DNA from: VFJZ01 sp046598415
GTDB lineage: Bacteria; Actinomycetota; Thermoleophilia; Gaiellales; F1-60-MAGs149
Length of the DNA stretch: 64,000 nucleotides
Direction: 5' to 3'
Assembly: GCA_046598415.1 (NCBI GenBank)
Contig: JBKJIG010000034.1
Location: forward strand, 43,297 to 107,296
A program made the position numbers and the translations under genes. Each line of letters opens with the position of its first letter. Within the stretch, counting starts at the first letter, position 1. The notes below the pieces were generated by a model, which was given only the letters and a program-made list of their open reading frames with translations, did no database searches and was not told where the DNA came from. Below are positions 16,870-25,493 of the stretch, piece by piece.

Positions 16870-19030
16870 GGAGGCCCTCCCGGTCGTAGAACGGCAGCTC
16901 GACCACCCGTGCGGGCCGGCCGTCGACCTGGAACGCCGCCGGCAGCGCGCCGTCGACCAGGTCGGCGAAGGCCAGCAGGACGCTGTGCCCGAGCGACGCG
17001 GAGAACCACGCGGAGGTGACGTTGCCGCGCAGCGCCGCGCCCGCGAAGATCGGCGAGCCGTCGACCGGCGCCGGTCCGTCCATCTCCAGCGCCACGAGGC
17101 GGCGGTCGAGCGGGAACGCGTCGATGCGCGTCAGGGCGTCGCCGCCGACGAAGTCGCGGACGCCGTCGGAGCGCACCGCCCACTCCATGCCGAGGCGCCG
17201 CGGCGTCGAGTCGAAGTCGGTGTCCATGCCGACGATCACGTGGCCCTTCTCGAGCCGCAGCGCCAGCAGCGCCTGCAGGCCGTGCGGCCGTACGCCGAGG
17301 TCCGCCCCGGCCTCCAGCAGGGCCTGCCACAGCTCAGCCGAGCGGTCGGCCGGATGGTGCAGCTCCCACGACGGCTCGCCGGTGAAGCCGAGGCGCATCA
17401 CGTCGCACGGCACGCCCGCCACGACGCCGGCGGCGGCGCGCATGAACGCCGGCGGCTCGGTCAGGCCGCAGCGGGCCAGCAGGTCGGCGGCGCGCGGGCC
17501 GGTGACGTTGATGGCGGCAACCGCGACGGTGCGGTCGACGATGCGCACGTTGCACTGAAAGCCCTCGGCCCAGTCGCGCAGCCAGGCCTCGGCGCCGGCC
17601 GCGCCGCCGGTGGTGAACGTGAGCGTGAACCGGCGCTCCGAGTCGCGCACGATGACGCCGTCGTCGAACACGTAGCCGCGCTCGTCCAGCAGCAGGGCGT
17701 AGCGGATGCGGCCGGGCACCAGGTCGCCGACGCGGCACGGATAGATGCGCTCCAGGAACCGCACGGCGTCGGGGCCGCTGACGAGCACCTTGCCGAGGGT
17801 CGAGACATCGCCGATCGAGACGCCCTCCCGCACGGCGGCGTACTCGCCGGCGGTGTCGCCGTACGTCCACGGGCGCCACCAGCCGCCGAACCGCTCCATG
17901 CGGGCGCCCAGCCCGCGGTGCTCGCCGTCCAGGGCGGTGCGCCGGACGGGCGGGAAGAAGACGCCGCCGGCGGCCTCCTCCATCGTCAGCTGCCGCGTCA
18001 TCGGCCGAGCGGTGAACGGCGCCGGCGTCTCCCCCGTGCGCGCCGCCAGGTAGGCGCGCAGGTGCGGCAGGCAGGCGCCGCCCTGGCAGGTGCCGGTGCC
18101 GGCGAGCGTGGCGCGCTTGACGAGCTCCATCTCGCGGAAGCCGCGGTCCCACACCGAGTCGAGGTCGGCCACGGTGGTGCCCGTGCAGCGGCACACCACC
18201 GCGTCGGGCGGCGGCGGTGGCGGCAGGCGGCCGGCGACGGCCGCGTCGCCCACGACGCGGACGGCGAGTCCAGCTCCCTGGCGGGCGAGCCCGTCGCGGG
18301 GATGCAGGCCGCGATCGACCACCACGCCGTCGAAGGCTGCGCGGTGCTCGGCGTCGCCGGCGCGGACGACGATCGCCCGCACGCGCGTGTCGCCCTCGAT
18401 GCGCACGACGTCGGTGTCCGGTCCGATCGTGGCGACGCTGTCCGGCAGCAGGCCCGCGCGCTCCAGCTCGGCGGCGGCGCGGGCGGTGTAGAACCCTTCG
18501 AGCTCGCTGCCCGGCCAGACCGGCTGCTCCTCGGCGGCACCGGTCGCGATCACGACTTCGCCGGCATGGACGTGCAGCATCCCGTCCGCGAGCCGGACGA
18601 CGAGGCGCGGGCCGTCGTAGATGCCGACGACCTCCTGGCCGTCGCGAGCGTCGAGCTCGACGACCGTCCGGCCGGCGGCGCGTGCCTCGGCCGCCGCCTC
18701 GAGCCCGCTCGGCCCGCGCCCGACGACGGCGACGTCGCAGTGCACGTGTCCGAGCCGCACCGGCGCGCCCGGGCCGGGCTCCGGCACCGGCGCGACGCCG
18801 CGCGCGCCCTGGCGCTCGACGACCGCGCCGTCCCGGGCCGGCACCTGACAGGCGCGGACGTACGAGACGCCGTCGACGACGCAGAGGCAGTTCGGGCAGT
18901 CGCCCGCCAGGCAGATCGTGCCGCCGCGGCCGGGATGGATACCGCCGCGGAGCAATGCGAGCGCGACCGTGTCGCCCGGCTCGAACGCCAGGGGTGCACC
19001 GTCGACGGTCAGCACCGGCGGCTCAGCCAC
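16856..19030 (-). CDS. soxA: Sarcosine oxidase alpha subunit (SoxA)
   Basis: A 724-aa multidomain subunit. In order: an N-terminal [2Fe-2S]/Fer2_4-like region with LAGDCPNCLCVVDG (about residues 1-95), a pyridine-nucleotide-oxidoreductase-like domain (VVGRGPSGLEAA, about 100-285), a BFD-like region with CRCTGTT and later GTCQGGACLPH (about 290-340), and a C-terminal aminomethyltransferase (GcvT-like) domain (about 375-715) that in known enzymes binds tetrahydrofolate and takes up the released one-carbon unit. At 724 aa it is shorter than the classical alpha subunit (about 960 aa). I chose GTG at 19030, 9 nt after GGAG and overlapping the upstream stop by 8 bp, over a TTG five codons earlier. 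The folate domain favours an N-methyl amine substrate. Confidence 0.92.
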   Translation of the reverse strand: MAEPPVLTVDGAPLAFEPGDTVALALLRGGIHPGRGGTICLAGDCPNCLCVVDGVSYVRACQVPARDGAVVERQGARGVAPVPEPGPGAPVRLGHVHCDVAVVGRGPSGLEAAAEARAAGRTVVELDARDGQEVVGIYDGPRLVVRLADGMLHVHAGEVVIATGAAEEQPVWPGSELEGFYTARAAAELERAGLLPDSVATIGPDTDVVRIEGDTRVRAIVVRAGDAEHRAAFDGVVVDRGLHPRDGLARQGAGLAVRVVGDAAVAGRLPPPPPPDAVVCRCTGTTVADLDSVWDRGFREMELVKRATLAGTGTCQGGACLPHLRAYLAARTGETPAPFTARPMTRQLTMEEAAGGVFFPPVRRTALDGEHRGLGARMERFGGWWRPWTYGDTAGEYAAVREGVSIGDVSTLGKVLVSGPDAVRFLERIYPCRVGDLVPGRIRYALLLDERGYVFDDGVIVRDSERRFTLTFTTGGAAGAEAWLRDWAEGFQCNVRIVDRTVAVAAINVTGPRAADLLARCGLTEPPAFMRAAAGVVAGVPCDVMRLGFTGEPSWELHHPADRSAELWQALLEAGADLGVRPHGLQALLALRLEKGHVIVGMDTDFDSTPRRLGMEWAVRSDGVRDFVGGDALTRIDAFPLDRRLVALEMDGPAPVDGSPIFAGAALRGNVTSAWFSASLGHSVLLAFADLVDGALPAAFQVDGRPARVVELPFYDREGLRVRA

Positions 19031-20081
19031 CCCAGATATCTCCAAGCGTGTACCCCTCCGGGAACGGATCGGTCGGGTCGAGCACGTACTGCGCGAAGCC
19101 GGTGATCCACGCCTGGCCGGCGATGGTTGGCACCACGGCCGTCTTGTCGCCGACCGTCGTCTCCTCCAGCAGGCGCCCCGTGAACACCGTGCCGAGGATG
19201 CCCTCGTGCAGGAACGTCTCGCCCACCTGCAGCTCGCCCTTGGCGTGCAGGCAGGCCATCGCGGCGCAGGTGCCGGTGCCGCACGGCGAGCGGTCGATCG
19301 CGCCCGTCCAGGTCGCGGGCCGGTCCCAGTCCAGCTGGCCGGTCGACACCGTCACGACGTTGCGCCGCGACACGCCGGGGTTCGGCGACGGCGCGTACAG
19401 CTGGCCGATCGTGATGTCGTGGATGCCGGGGTTCTCGGGATGCACGACGGGCAGCTGCTCGGTCGCCGCGGCCTTGATCATCTCGGTCGCGCGCACGATC
19501 TCGCCGCCGTTCTGCGGCACCAGCTCGAGGCCGAGCTGACGCGCATCGGCGATCACGTAGAACATGCCACCCCAGCCCACGTCGACCGTGACCGTGCCGA
19601 GGTGCGGCACCTCCACCTGCCGGTCGAGGTATGCGGCGAACGCCGGCACGTTGCGGAACTCGACCGCCGTCACCTTGCCGTCGTCGCACGTCGCCCTCAC
19701 GCCGACGAGACCGGCGGGCGTCTCGAGCGTCAGCTCGGTGACGGGCTCCCGCATCTCGATGATGCCGGTCTCGAGCAGGGCCGTGACGACGCAGATCGTG
19801 TTGGTACCGCTCATCGGCGGGTACTCGACCTGCTCCATGATCACGTAGCCGGCGTCGGCCTCCGGCACCGTCGGCGGCAGCAGCAGGTTGACGTTCGCCG
19901 CCGGGTAGCCGCGCGGCTCGCGCAGCATCATCAGGCGCACCCAGTCCTTCGAGTCGCGCAGGTAGGTCATCTTCTCGAACATCGACGCGCCCGGCACGTC
20001 GGCGACGCCACCGACGATCACCCTGCCGTGTTCGCCGCAGGCGTGGAGGTCGACCGCGTGGATCATCTTCGAGAAACGCAT
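19023..20081 (-). CDS. Proline racemase/hydroxyproline epimerase-family protein, Ser/Cys type
   Basis: A 352-aa member of the proline racemase superfamily (proline racemase, 4-hydroxyproline 2-epimerase, trans-3-hydroxy-L-proline dehydratase). The second catalytic cysteine is present in DRSPCGTGTCAAMAC. At the first site, where epimerases have MCGHGTI, this protein reads MSGTNTI: Ser replaces Cys, and the His is also changed. The family is known to contain Cys/Cys, Ser/Cys and Thr/Cys groups with different reactions, so epimerase and dehydratase roles both remain open. It is the first gene of the soxAGBD operon (8-bp overlap with soxA), which suggests it prepares or salvages the amine oxidised by that complex. 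ATG at 20081 lies 18 bp after the upstream gene. Confidence 0.9.
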   Translation of the reverse strand: MRFSKMIHAVDLHACGEHGRVIVGGVADVPGASMFEKMTYLRDSKDWVRLMMLREPRGYPAANVNLLLPPTVPEADAGYVIMEQVEYPPMSGTNTICVVTALLETGIIEMREPVTELTLETPAGLVGVRATCDDGKVTAVEFRNVPAFAAYLDRQVEVPHLGTVTVDVGWGGMFYVIADARQLGLELVPQNGGEIVRATEMIKAAATEQLPVVHPENPGIHDITIGQLYAPSPNPGVSRRNVVTVSTGQLDWDRPATWTGAIDRSPCGTGTCAAMACLHAKGELQVGETFLHEGILGTVFTGRLLEETTVGDKTAVVPTIAGQAWITGFAQYVLDPTDPFPEGYTLGDIWGG

Positions 20082-20099
20082 GGCCCCGATTGTGGCCGA

Positions 20100-21662
20100 T
20101 CAGCAGACCGCGCCGCGCTCCACGCGCAGCGTCCGGCCGGCAGGCAGGCTGACGCGGGCCCGCAGCACCGCGGTGCGGTACCGGTCGGAGCCCGCCTCGA
20201 CGCGCGTCGTGAGGCGCGTGAACGGCGAGCCGATGCGGAAGAAGCCACCCTGCGAGCGCCAGCCGGTCGCCGTCGAGACCGCGCTCTCGCCCTTCTCCAG
20301 CGGCACGCGGCCGCCGACGACGATGCTGCGCGAGCTCGCCACCTTCAGCAGCTCGACCACGGTGCAGCCGTCGAGGCGGATGCGCAGCTGGTAGCCCGGG
20401 CCGGTCGCGAGCACCGCCGCGCCCTCGAGGGTGACGCGGGTGGCCGACGGCAGGTCGAGGTCGGCGGCGCTCGACGGCGTCATCGCCGGCAGCAGCGGCA
20501 CGCGGCCCTGCTCGGCGCGGTGCACGCCGAGGCTCGAGCGTCCGTCGAGCGACGCCGGAGCCTGCCGCACCGAGATGGCGAGGAACCCGCGCCCGTTGCG
20601 CAGCGTCACGAGGCCCGGGCCGCCGGCCGCCGCGAGCGGCGTCTGCGCGAGCACGATCCCCGCCGGCGGCGGGGCGGCGGGCACCAGCGGCGGCGGCGCC
20701 ATCGCGAGCAGCGCCAGCGTCAGCCCGTTGTAGACCTCGAGCTGCGCGTAGTTGTCGGTGCCGTCCCGCGCGATGGTCTGCGCGAACCGCATTCGTGGCA
20801 CGATCGCGAGCGGCCCCAGGATGGTCGGGTGCTCGCGGCGCAGCATCGCCAGCGCCGCCTCGGCGGTCCGCTCGTAGCGGCCGGCGTTGGGGCGGCTCCA
20901 GCGCTCGCAGCGACGCAGGGCGTAGACGGCCGCGGCCTGCGCGAACGACTCCTCGTACGACCGGCCGTACCAGGCGACGCGGCCCATCGGGCTGGTCATG
21001 CGAACGAGGATGCGGCAGCCGTTCACGCTCGCGCTGCGCAGCTGCGCGTCGCCGGTCGCCGCCGCCACGTGAGTCAGCCAGGCGAGGCCGAACGCGTGGT
21101 ACGCGAGCGGCCACGAGCCCGGGTCGCCGCCGTAGCCGCCGCGGAGCCTGGGCAGGTACCCGGTCTTCAGGAAGCGCAGCGTCCTCGTGCGGTACCTGCC
21201 GATGCCGGCGCGGTCGGCCTCGATCGCCGCCGCCGCGGCGACGAGCGACCAGTTGTTGACGTACGTGCCGGTCAGCCAAAAGCTCGCCACGTGGTCCATG
21301 CGCCGCTTCAGCACCGGATCCCACCTGCGCGGCGCCGCCGCTCCCAGCGCCCGCCGCGTGCGCAGCGCCGCGAAGGCGTTGAACGGCGGGTGCGGCGCCA
21401 TGGCGGGCGGGTGCGAGATCCAGTGCTGGACGGCGCCCACCGCGGAGCGGTCGTGGCTCCGGAGCGCCATCGCCAGCGCCATCATGGTGTTGCCGTAGTG
21501 CGGCGCCGGCGTTGACTCGGGGATGGCGGGGAACGCGCCCGACCGCAGCTGCTTCGCGAGCCAGTAGCCGACGGCGCGCTGCCCGTACGGCGCGGCGACC
21601 GCCGGTGCCGGCGCGAGCAGGGCGACGGCGACCGCGCCCGGGATGATCCATGTCCGACTCAC
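20100..21662 (-). CDS. Secreted protein with toroid-like helical domain and beta domain
   Basis: A 520-aa exported protein of unknown function. The signal peptide ends near APAVAAP at about residue 24. Residues 30-320 are helix-rich with spaced W/H/Y motifs (NNWSLVAAAAAIEA, WPLAYHAFGLAWL, YEESFAQAAAVYAL), like alpha/alpha-toroid polysaccharide lyases and heparinase-like proteins. Residues 345-520 look beta-rich and end in Cys. I infer a carbohydrate-active or wall-associated role but see no catalytic signature I can name. GTG at 21662 lies 29 bp from the divergent methyltransferase gene. It ends 18 bp before the racemase-family gene on the same strand. Confidence 0.72.
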   Translation of the reverse strand: MSRTWIIPGAVAVALLAPAPAVAAPYGQRAVGYWLAKQLRSGAFPAIPESTPAPHYGNTMMALAMALRSHDRSAVGAVQHWISHPPAMAPHPPFNAFAALRTRRALGAAAPRRWDPVLKRRMDHVASFWLTGTYVNNWSLVAAAAAIEADRAGIGRYRTRTLRFLKTGYLPRLRGGYGGDPGSWPLAYHAFGLAWLTHVAAATGDAQLRSASVNGCRILVRMTSPMGRVAWYGRSYEESFAQAAAVYALRRCERWSRPNAGRYERTAEAALAMLRREHPTILGPLAIVPRMRFAQTIARDGTDNYAQLEVYNGLTLALLAMAPPPLVPAAPPPAGIVLAQTPLAAAGGPGLVTLRNGRGFLAISVRQAPASLDGRSSLGVHRAEQGRVPLLPAMTPSSAADLDLPSATRVTLEGAAVLATGPGYQLRIRLDGCTVVELLKVASSRSIVVGGRVPLEKGESAVSTATGWRSQGGFFRIGSPFTRLTTRVEAGSDRYRTAVLRARVSLPAGRTLRVERGAVC

Positions 21663-21675
21663 GCCCCATGCGAAG

Positions 21676-21681
21676 TATGCT
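21676..21681 (+). promoter_or_regulatory. -10 box TATGCT of the UbiE-like gene
   Basis: TATGCT lies 10 nt before ATG 21692 in the 29-bp divergent gap. It would give a leader of only a few nucleotides and argues against the longer frame that opens at 21650. Confidence 0.5.
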
Positions 21682-21691
21682 CCTTCGCGGC

Positions 21692-22408
21692 ATGGCGACG
21701 GAGCCGATCACCGAGCGGGCGCAGCGGCTGTTCGCCGGCCTCGGGTCCGACTACGACCGCTGGTCGTCGTGGCTGTCCTTCGGCCAGGATCCCCGCTGGC
21801 GGCGGTTCATGGTCGACCACGTGCCCGTCCCTCGCGATGCGAGCGTGCTCGACGTTGCCTGCGGCACCGGCCTCGTGATCCGCGAGCTGCACCGGCGTTA
21901 CGGCTGCCGGATCACGGCGCTCGACCAGTCGGCGGGGATGCTCGCCGGCGCCCGCGAGCGCACGGCCGAGCTCAGCTCCGACGTGACGTTCGTGGCGGGG
22001 CGGGCCGAGGAGCTGCCGTTCGCCGACACCACCTTCGACGCGCTCACGTTCACCTACCTGCTGCGGTACGTCGACGACGTGCACGCGACCCTGACCGAGC
22101 TCGCGCGGGTGCTGAAGCCCGGCGCGCCGTTCGGCTACCTCGAGTTCTCGGTACCGCCGCGCGGGCCGCTGCGCTGGCTCTGGCATCTCTACACCGGCGT
22201 CGGCCTCCCGCTCGCGGGCCTCCTGATCGCACCTGCCTGGCACGACGTCGGCACGTTCCTGCGACCCAGCATCCTGCGCTTCCACGACCGGTACCCCACA
22301 CCGCTGCTCGCAGCCGCCTTCGAGCGCGCCGGCTTCGTCGACGTCCAGTACCGGCGCATGTCGTTCGGCGGTGGCATCGTCGTGTGGGGCCGCCGCCGTG
22401 CGGACTGA
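21692..22408 (+). CDS. UbiE/MenG-like SAM-dependent methyltransferase
   Basis: A 238-aa class I methyltransferase. The SAM-binding VLDVACGTGLVIRE is at about residue 48, followed by an acidic ALDQSAGML loop and the post-II region VTFVAGRAEELPFADTTFDAL, all typical of UbiE/MenG. LWHLYTGVGLPLAG in the C-terminal half is hydrophobic, as in enzymes acting on membrane quinones. The downstream UbiA-like membrane protein overlaps its 3' end, so a quinone or isoprenoid lipid pathway is likely. The start rests on the TATGCT box and on avoiding overlap with the divergent gene. Confidence 0.82.
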   Translation: MATEPITERAQRLFAGLGSDYDRWSSWLSFGQDPRWRRFMVDHVPVPRDASVLDVACGTGLVIRELHRRYGCRITALDQSAGMLAGARERTAELSSDVTFVAGRAEELPFADTTFDALTFTYLLRYVDDVHATLTELARVLKPGAPFGYLEFSVPPRGPLRWLWHLYTGVGLPLAGLLIAPAWHDVGTFLRPSILRFHDRYPTPLLAAAFERAGFVDVQYRRMSFGGGIVVWGRRRAD

Positions 22409-23132
22409 GCCGCGCTCGCCCGCGTTCTATGCGCTGCGCGCCGGGGGCTGGCGCGACTACGTCACGCTGCTGCACCTGCCGTACACGGCCTGGCACCTCG
22501 CCTACGTGGCGATCGGCGCCGGTCTCGCGCCCGAGCTCGACCTGGGCCGGCTGCTCGCCACCATGGCGGCGTTCGGCCTGGCCGTCGGCGTCGCGGCGCA
22601 CTGCATGGACGAGCTCCACGGCCGGCCGCTGCGCACCACCATCCCGCGCGGTGCGCTGCGTGGCCTGGCGATCGCGGGCCTCGCGGCTGCGATCGCGCTC
22701 GGCATCGCCGGCGTCGGCGAGCTCGGGCCTGGCCTGCTGGTGTTCATCGCCGTCGGCGCGCTGGCGGTGCCGGTGTACAACCTCGAACTGTTTGGCGGAC
22801 GCCTGCACGGCGACCACGCGTTCGCCCTGCTGTGGGGCGCGTTCCCGGTGCTGACGGGCTACTACGCGCAGGCCGAGACGCTGGCGCCGGCCGCGGTCTG
22901 CGGCGCCGCCGCGGCGTACGCCTTCTCGCTCGCCCAGCGGCGGCTCTCGAACGAGGCCCGCGACATCCGCCGCCGGGCGACGGCCGTCCAGGGGCGCATC
23001 ACCTGGAGCGACGGCCGCGAGGAGGAGCTGGACACGACGCGTCTCCTGGCACCCCACGAGGCGGCGCTCCGCGCGCTGGCTGCCGGGCACGTCCTGATCG
23101 CCGCCGCCCTGGTTCTGACCGGGGTGGCGTAG
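22398..23132 (+). CDS. UbiA-like integral membrane protein
   Basis: A 244-aa polytopic membrane protein with about seven to eight hydrophobic helices. The loop HCMDELHGRPLRTTIPRG resembles the first Asp-rich region of UbiA prenyltransferases (with the downstream RPL and IP/G elements), and NLELFGGRLHGDHAF may be the counterpart of the second. The classic NDxxDxxxD is not intact, so prenyl transfer is unproven. GTG at 22398 overlaps the methyltransferase gene by 11 bp, which implies coupled translation and a shared pathway. Confidence 0.7.
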   Translation: MRTEPRSPAFYALRAGGWRDYVTLLHLPYTAWHLAYVAIGAGLAPELDLGRLLATMAAFGLAVGVAAHCMDELHGRPLRTTIPRGALRGLAIAGLAAAIALGIAGVGELGPGLLVFIAVGALAVPVYNLELFGGRLHGDHAFALLWGAFPVLTGYYAQAETLAPAAVCGAAAAYAFSLAQRRLSNEARDIRRRATAVQGRITWSDGREEELDTTRLLAPHEAALRALAAGHVLIAAALVLTGVA

Positions 23133-23179
23133 AGGCTTCCAGGAGGTGTTCCGACACCGAGGCAGAAGCCCTGGACTGC

Positions 23180-24556
23180 ATGCGACGCCCCCTCGTCCTC
23201 GCACTCCCCCTCGCGCTCCTGCTTGCCGCCCCAGCGGGCGCTGCCTCGTTCTCGTCCGGCGTCGCCGCGGGTGACGTCACCGACACCTCGGCGGTCGTGT
23301 GGACGCGTGCGCCCAGCCGCGGGATCGTGCGGGTGATCGTGATCGACCGGGACGCGCGCGTACCGACCGGGCGCTTCAAGAAGGTCGGCGCCCGCAGTGC
23401 CGGGCACGTCGTCAAGTTCACCATCAAGGGCCTCGCGCCCGGTCACCACCACGCCTTCCGGTTCATCCAGGGCGGCAAGGTCTCGGGCGAGGGCAAGTTC
23501 GAGACCGCGCCCCGGCCGACCTCGGATCGCCAGGTGAAGTTCGTCGTGCACGGTGGTGCGACCAGCGACGCGCGGCCCGCAAACAGCGCGGCGGGCCTGG
23601 CCGGCGCCGACTTCCGCATCGATCTCGGCGCGACCGGCGCCGCCACCACCACCACCGAGCAGCGCCGCGTCAACATCACGAAGCCGCTGCGCGCGGCGAC
23701 CTCCGGCTACTACCTGTGGAACGGCGATGGCGCCGGGGCCGGCCGCGACGCCTTCCTGCTCCGCAACCCGGCCGTGGCCAACAGGCTGGGGCTGTTCCGC
23801 AAGGCCCGCTGGGGCCGCAACCTCGAGCTGTTCATGCTCGACGCGCGCTCGTTCCGCTCCGGCACCGTCCAGGCGGCGTGTCCGGCGCCGGACGGCGTCG
23901 ACCGTGCCCCGACCATGCCCGACGTTGCGCGCGGCACGTCCGGCATCCCGTCGCTCGCGAACCCGGTCGCCGCCGGTTGTCGCGACGCGATCGACGACCC
24001 CAACCGCCGCCTCCTGGGCACCGCCCAGTACGACGCCCTGCTCGACGCGCTCGAACAGTCGACGGCGCGGTTCAAGGTCCTCGTCTCCCCCGTGCCGCTC
24101 GGCCAGTACTACGTCGATCCGTACGATCGCGCCGAGGGTTTCGGCAGCGAGCGCCGGCGGCTCGTCGACGCGCTGCGCGATCCGGCCAACGGCCTGCACA
24201 ACGTCGTCGTCCTGGCCGGCGCCGCCGGTGGCACGCTGGCCGGCGAGCTGCGCCTGCAGACGCTCGAGGACGGCGGCGCGATCGGCTCCGGCGTCCGTGA
24301 GATCGCCACCGGCACCGGCCGCAGCGGGCTGCTCGCCGCCCGTCCCGACGCCGCCCGCTGGCGCCTGATCCTGCACGGCGCCCTGCCCACCGGCGCCGGG
24401 CTCGGCTGCACCGCCCTCGCCACCACCGCCTACCTGCGGGTGGTCGTCACGAAGGTCGCGCTCACCGTCACGCTCCGCGACGGCCGGCGCAAGCCCGTGC
24501 TGGACGAGGGCTCCGGCGCCCCGTGCGCGGCCGTCGCCGTGCCGTTCACTCCCTGA
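23180..24556 (+). CDS. Secreted PhoD-like protein with missing metal-site motifs
   Basis: A 458-aa exported protein built like alkaline phosphatase/phosphodiesterase D. After the signal peptide (cleavage near GAAS, residue 22), FSSGVAAGDVTDTSAVVWTR is the typical PhoD N-terminal beta domain, and WGRNLELFMLDARSFRS and QSTARFKVLVSPVPLG match conserved C-terminal blocks. The metal-site motifs are absent: where PhoD has a GDY-type motif this protein reads DLGATGAA, and where it has WDDHE it reads WNGDGAG. It is therefore probably non-catalytic. ATG at 23180 lies 47 bp after the UbiA-like gene; AGGAGG there is too distant to be its own site. The last 11 bp overlap the convergent gene. Confidence 0.78.
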   Translation: MRRPLVLALPLALLLAAPAGAASFSSGVAAGDVTDTSAVVWTRAPSRGIVRVIVIDRDARVPTGRFKKVGARSAGHVVKFTIKGLAPGHHHAFRFIQGGKVSGEGKFETAPRPTSDRQVKFVVHGGATSDARPANSAAGLAGADFRIDLGATGAATTTTEQRRVNITKPLRAATSGYYLWNGDGAGAGRDAFLLRNPAVANRLGLFRKARWGRNLELFMLDARSFRSGTVQAACPAPDGVDRAPTMPDVARGTSGIPSLANPVAAGCRDAIDDPNRRLLGTAQYDALLDALEQSTARFKVLVSPVPLGQYYVDPYDRAEGFGSERRRLVDALRDPANGLHNVVVLAGAAGGTLAGELRLQTLEDGGAIGSGVREIATGTGRSGLLAARPDAARWRLILHGALPTGAGLGCTALATTAYLRVVVTKVALTVTLRDGRRKPVLDEGSGAPCAAVAVPFTP

Positions 24557-25493
24557 CGGGTTCCGGCTCCGGCATCACCGGCGCCCGCACGTGCAGGCGC
24601 CGGTACAGACCCACCCCGCCCAGCAGCAGCGCCTCGATACCGGTCAGCAGGAGGCGGTTCAGGGCGACGACGACCAGCGCCGTGGACGAGTCCATGTACG
24701 CGAGCAGCAGGGCGTAGACGGCGCCCTCTCGCACGCCGAGACCGGACGGCGCGAACACCACCAGCACCGCGACGATGGCGCCGAGCGCGCTGGCGCCACC
24801 CAGGTAGGCGATCGCCGACAGCGGCACGTCCGCGCCGAACGCGAGCGCCATCTGCCGCAGCGTCAGGCCACCCAGCAGCCAGGTGACGCCGTAGAACACC
24901 AGCACGCCCAGGGTGCTGCGCAACGGCAGGCGCGGGATCGGCTCGTCGCCGAGGCGCTTCAGAAGCTTGTCGGCCGCCGGCCCGTAGATGCGCGGGTGGA
25001 GCAGCACGACGAGCAGCGCGGCGAACGCGATGATCGTCCACAGCGGCACGGGCAGATCGACGACGGGCGCGAACGGCAGGGCGAGCGCGAACACGATCAC
25101 GCCGGAGATGGCCGACAGGCCGGCCTCGTACCCGACCGACGCCAGCACCGGGCCGGCCGGCATGCCGATCCGCTTGGTCGCGACGACGCGCGCGGCCGGC
25201 GTCCACACGCCGCCGGGAATGTACTTCGCGAGCATCGACAGCATCTCGGCGCCGAGCGCGTCGGCGTAGCCGATCCGCATGTCCAGCGCGCGCAGGATCA
25301 GCATCCAGCCGATCACGAAGATCAGGTAGTAGCTGGCGAGGATCGCGGCCGCTGCCAGGACGTGCGTGTAGTCCATCTGCTCGAGGCGCGGCTTCAGCTC
25401 GCCCCAGGACGACTTCACCTCGATCGTCAGGAACACGACCATCGCCGTCAGCAGGACGATCTGCAGCAGCAGGATGAGGCGTTTGCGGCTCAC
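24546..25493 (-). CDS. YbhN/LPG-synthase-like integral membrane protein
   Basis: A 315-aa membrane protein of the lysylphosphatidylglycerol synthase transmembrane (UPF0104/YbhN) family, with about eight helices. Family hallmarks are KYIPGGVWTPAARV and the later FAPSGLGVREGAVYALLL. Members form the flippase-like part of MprF or act alone in lipid or glycolipid handling; there is no aminoacyl-transferase domain here. GTG at 25493 overlaps the stop of a tiny upstream ORF (GTGA), which has the only strong ribosome binding site in the area. Its 3' end overlaps the convergent PhoD-like gene by 11 bp. Confidence 0.85.
   Translation of the reverse strand: MSRKRLILLLQIVLLTAMVVFLTIEVKSSWGELKPRLEQMDYTHVLAAAAILASYYLIFVIGWMLILRALDMRIGYADALGAEMLSMLAKYIPGGVWTPAARVVATKRIGMPAGPVLASVGYEAGLSAISGVIVFALALPFAPVVDLPVPLWTIIAFAALLVVLLHPRIYGPAADKLLKRLGDEPIPRLPLRSTLGVLVFYGVTWLLGGLTLRQMALAFGADVPLSAIAYLGGASALGAIVAVLVVFAPSGLGVREGAVYALLLAYMDSSTALVVVALNRLLLTGIEALLLGGVGLYRRLHVRAPVMPEPEPVRE

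Noticed and set aside
14888..19105. A 1405-codon open frame on the plus strand
   Set aside because: It lies opposite glpD and soxD-B-G-A, which have clear family motifs. Its translation is Arg/Ala/Gly/His-rich without any domain, as expected for an antisense frame in GC-rich coding DNA.
23145..23158. Hairpin GGTGT-TCCG-ACACC between the UbiA-like and PhoD-like genes
   Set aside because: Only 5 bp of stem and within a 47-bp gap between co-directional genes; too weak to call a terminator.
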